Origin: an uncultured bacterium
GTDB lineage: Bacteria; Bacteroidota; Bacteroidia; Bacteroidales; CAIXTV01
Direction of reading: 5' to 3'
Length of the DNA stretch: 64,000 nt
NCBI GenBank assembly: GCA_903922465.1
Contig: CAIXTV010000124.1
Span: 1 to 64,000 of the forward strand
Part shown: positions 60,077 through 64,000 of the stretch, in pieces
How the letters are laid out: the number at the start of each line of letters is the position of its first letter
Position numbering within the stretch: the first letter of the stretch is position 1
Program-made: the position numbers and the translations under genes
Notes under the pieces: model-generated
The model's input: only the letters and a program-made list of their open reading frames with translations
Told to the model about the DNA's origin: nothing
Database searches by the model: none

Positions 60077-61591
60077 TTATTTTCTTTTATTAAATATATT
60101 CAACTTTGCAAAAGCGCCTTTCTTAAGGGATGATTTAATTAAATCGTTCATTTCCGGAGAAACCTTAAAAATAAATATCGTGCCGCCGAACAATATTATT
60201 GAAACGCTTACCCTAACAATACCATCAAGAAAAGGATTATTTATATGAAAGAAAAAGTAATTAGCTGTTAAGGTAAGTAGAAATACAGCTACAATCTTCA
60301 GCATATTAAAAGAAAAGGGTTGCGATTTTAGTTTCCACCAAATAAAGAAAGTCAGGCAGGCATTATACATAAAAATCGAAATAGCTGTTGCAATGGCAGT
60401 CCCGTTTATGCCATACAGGGGAATGAGCCAAATATTCGTGGCAATAGTAAGCCCTGAAAGGAAAAAGATAAAGAAAAGCATATAATAATAATATCGCGAT
60501 AGCATTAAAATAGTAGCATTAAAACCGGTTGCAACATCAAATAGCTTGCTTATGCCGATAAATAGTATCACATATTTCCCCTGCGCATATATATCGCCAT
60601 TGGGAATAATCCGAAAAATATCATCCACTCCTACCCATAACACAATAAATATCAAACAACCTATAAGCAGCTGATTAAGACAAACCCTTTTATACATTCC
60701 ATTTATATTACCCCATTCATTTTTGTTCATTGCTTCCGAAACAATTGGATATGTGATAGCAAGAATTGAACGTGCGGGAATTTCAATAATATTAGCCATG
60801 AAATAAGCAACACTATACACAGCAGTAGCTTTTAGCCCTATGGATGCCGAAACCATAAAAGTGTCAATTTTAGCAACCACACTTGTCCCAATTGAAGCTA
60901 TTATAACAAAAAGTGAGTATTTAATCATCTGACGCTTCAACTCAGGGGTGATGAATTTGAAATCAGGCTTCAGAAAAACAGGACTAATCTTAAATATATA
61001 AATCACATTAAGCAATAAAGCGAAACCATAAATGGCAATGAAAAGTCCTACAAACAAATTCATACTTATGAATCCAAAATAAAACATCACAAACAAAACA
61101 ATGGTAAGTACCCTTACAATTACTTCTCTTATGATTTTAGGAACAACAATACGCAAAAGTATTGCAGCATAGTTCTCAAAAACAATCATGTAAACCATGA
61201 AAAAAGCAAAAGGGATGACCCAATAAAAGTAATCTACAAACTGCGGTGATTTCTCAGAGAAGTAATTGGAAAGCTGAGGCTGAAGCAAAATATATAACAA
61301 TCCAAAAACAATAAATCCAATTATTGGAATAATAATAAGATAAAAGAAAAACCCATGATTCCTTTGATCTTCTGTTTTAAATTGAGGGAAAAACTTTAAT
61401 GAAGAACTCGACAAGCCTAATTGTGCGAAAACAGCCACCAAACTAGCAGCTTCAAATAAGACGCGAGTAAGACCAAATTGCTCAGGAGTAAGAAAATAGG
61501 TTACAATAAATGCAGTAGTGAGAAAACCCAAAAAAGCTCCCACATAGGTGACTACCGATCCCTTAATACTCTGCCTGATAACAATACCCAT
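60077..61591 (-). CDS. Oligosaccharide flippase (Wzx/MATE-like)
   Basis: 504 aa polytopic; YFLTPEQFGLTRVLFEAASLVAVFAQLGLSSSSLKFFPQF. Confidence 0.88.
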   Translation of the reverse strand: MGIVIRQSIKGSVVTYVGAFLGFLTTAFIVTYFLTPEQFGLTRVLFEAASLVAVFAQLGLSSSSLKFFPQFKTEDQRNHGFFFYLIIIPIIGFIVFGLLYILLQPQLSNYFSEKSPQFVDYFYWVIPFAFFMVYMIVFENYAAILLRIVVPKIIREVIVRVLTIVLFVMFYFGFISMNLFVGLFIAIYGFALLLNVIYIFKISPVFLKPDFKFITPELKRQMIKYSLFVIIASIGTSVVAKIDTFMVSASIGLKATAVYSVAYFMANIIEIPARSILAITYPIVSEAMNKNEWGNINGMYKRVCLNQLLIGCLIFIVLWVGVDDIFRIIPNGDIYAQGKYVILFIGISKLFDVATGFNATILMLSRYYYYMLFFIFFLSGLTIATNIWLIPLYGINGTAIATAISIFMYNACLTFFIWWKLKSQPFSFNMLKIVAVFLLTLTANYFFFHINNPFLDGIVRVSVSIILFGGTIFIFKVSPEMNDLIKSSLKKGAFAKLNIFNKRK

Positions 61592-61662
61592 AATTAATAC
61601 TAATAGCGAATGAAACTGAAAAAAATTATACTAATTCAAAACTTTAACCTCTAACTACATTA

Positions 61663-63702
<2,040 letters not shown>

Positions 63703-63768
63703 TTATATGAAAAATATCTTCAAAACTAACTAATAAAAACAAATATACAAGAGGATGCAAGAAAACTC

Positions 63769-64000
63769 TTATCTGAGATTAATTTCAACATCCTTATTTC
63801 TAAAAACATAAATACTTTGATTGCGATTAATTGGATTTAAAATAAATAGCAATTGATCAATAAACCCGGGAACAAACCTAGCCTCATAAGTCAAATGAGG
63901 CAAAATTGTTTTCATTCTTCCCAGACGGTGTGCTAAATTATTATCTTCATAAAAGAAAACAAAAGCAGGTTGTTTTTCAGCAGGAAAAGGATTAACGCAA
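63769..64000 (-). CDS. Partial ORF, C-terminus of hypothetical protein (runs off window)
   Basis: VNPFPAEKQPAFVFFYEDNNLAHRLGRMKTILPHLTYEARFVPGFIDQLLFILNPINRNQSIYVFRNKDVEINLR*. Confidence 0.65.
   Translation of the reverse strand, partial: CVNPFPAEKQPAFVFFYEDNNLAHRLGRMKTILPHLTYEARFVPGFIDQLLFILNPINRNQSIYVFRNKDVEINLR

Overview
The window is a chromosomal segment from a Bacteroidetes-type bacterium. The lineage is inferred from T9SS-like C-terminal sorting domains, TAnnTTTG-type promoters, fused E1 2-oxo-acid dehydrogenase, GSIII and YfhO/DUF3857 families. About 37 protein-coding genes can be supported. Both ends carry surface-polysaccharide genes: aminotransferase and GT2 on the left; WecB-like epimerase, GT1, methyltransferases, flippase and ligA on the right. 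The middle holds housekeeping genes (thrS-infC-rpmI-rplT, rpmH, rsmG, glnN type III), transporters (OPT, NRAMP/MgtE, KUP, TonB receptor) and lineage-specific envelope genes. No rRNA, tRNA, CRISPR array, transposase or phage genes were recognised. The most unusual structure is a set of six dispersed tandem arrays with unrelated unit sequences. All have a period of exactly 21 bp (or 42 bp = 2x21): 1-287, 11781-12116, 12511-12573, 30110-30340, 39996-40163 and 53963-54172. Two of them (39996-40163 and 53963-54172) share a layout: a good Bacteroidetes promoter ~14-20 nt before an ATG, an ORF carrying heptapeptide repeats in its middle and an Asn-rich tail, then 70-80 bp later a co-directional gene for a ~220-246 aa protein of unknown function ending in a strong hairpin. 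Other points of note: a probable 1-nt homopolymer frameshift (A8, expected A9) separating a signal peptide from a DUF3857/transglutaminase protein; an infC gene with no canonical start codon (AUU/AUA); a 157-bp direct duplication near glnN; and a candidate structured leader upstream of mgtE-nramp.
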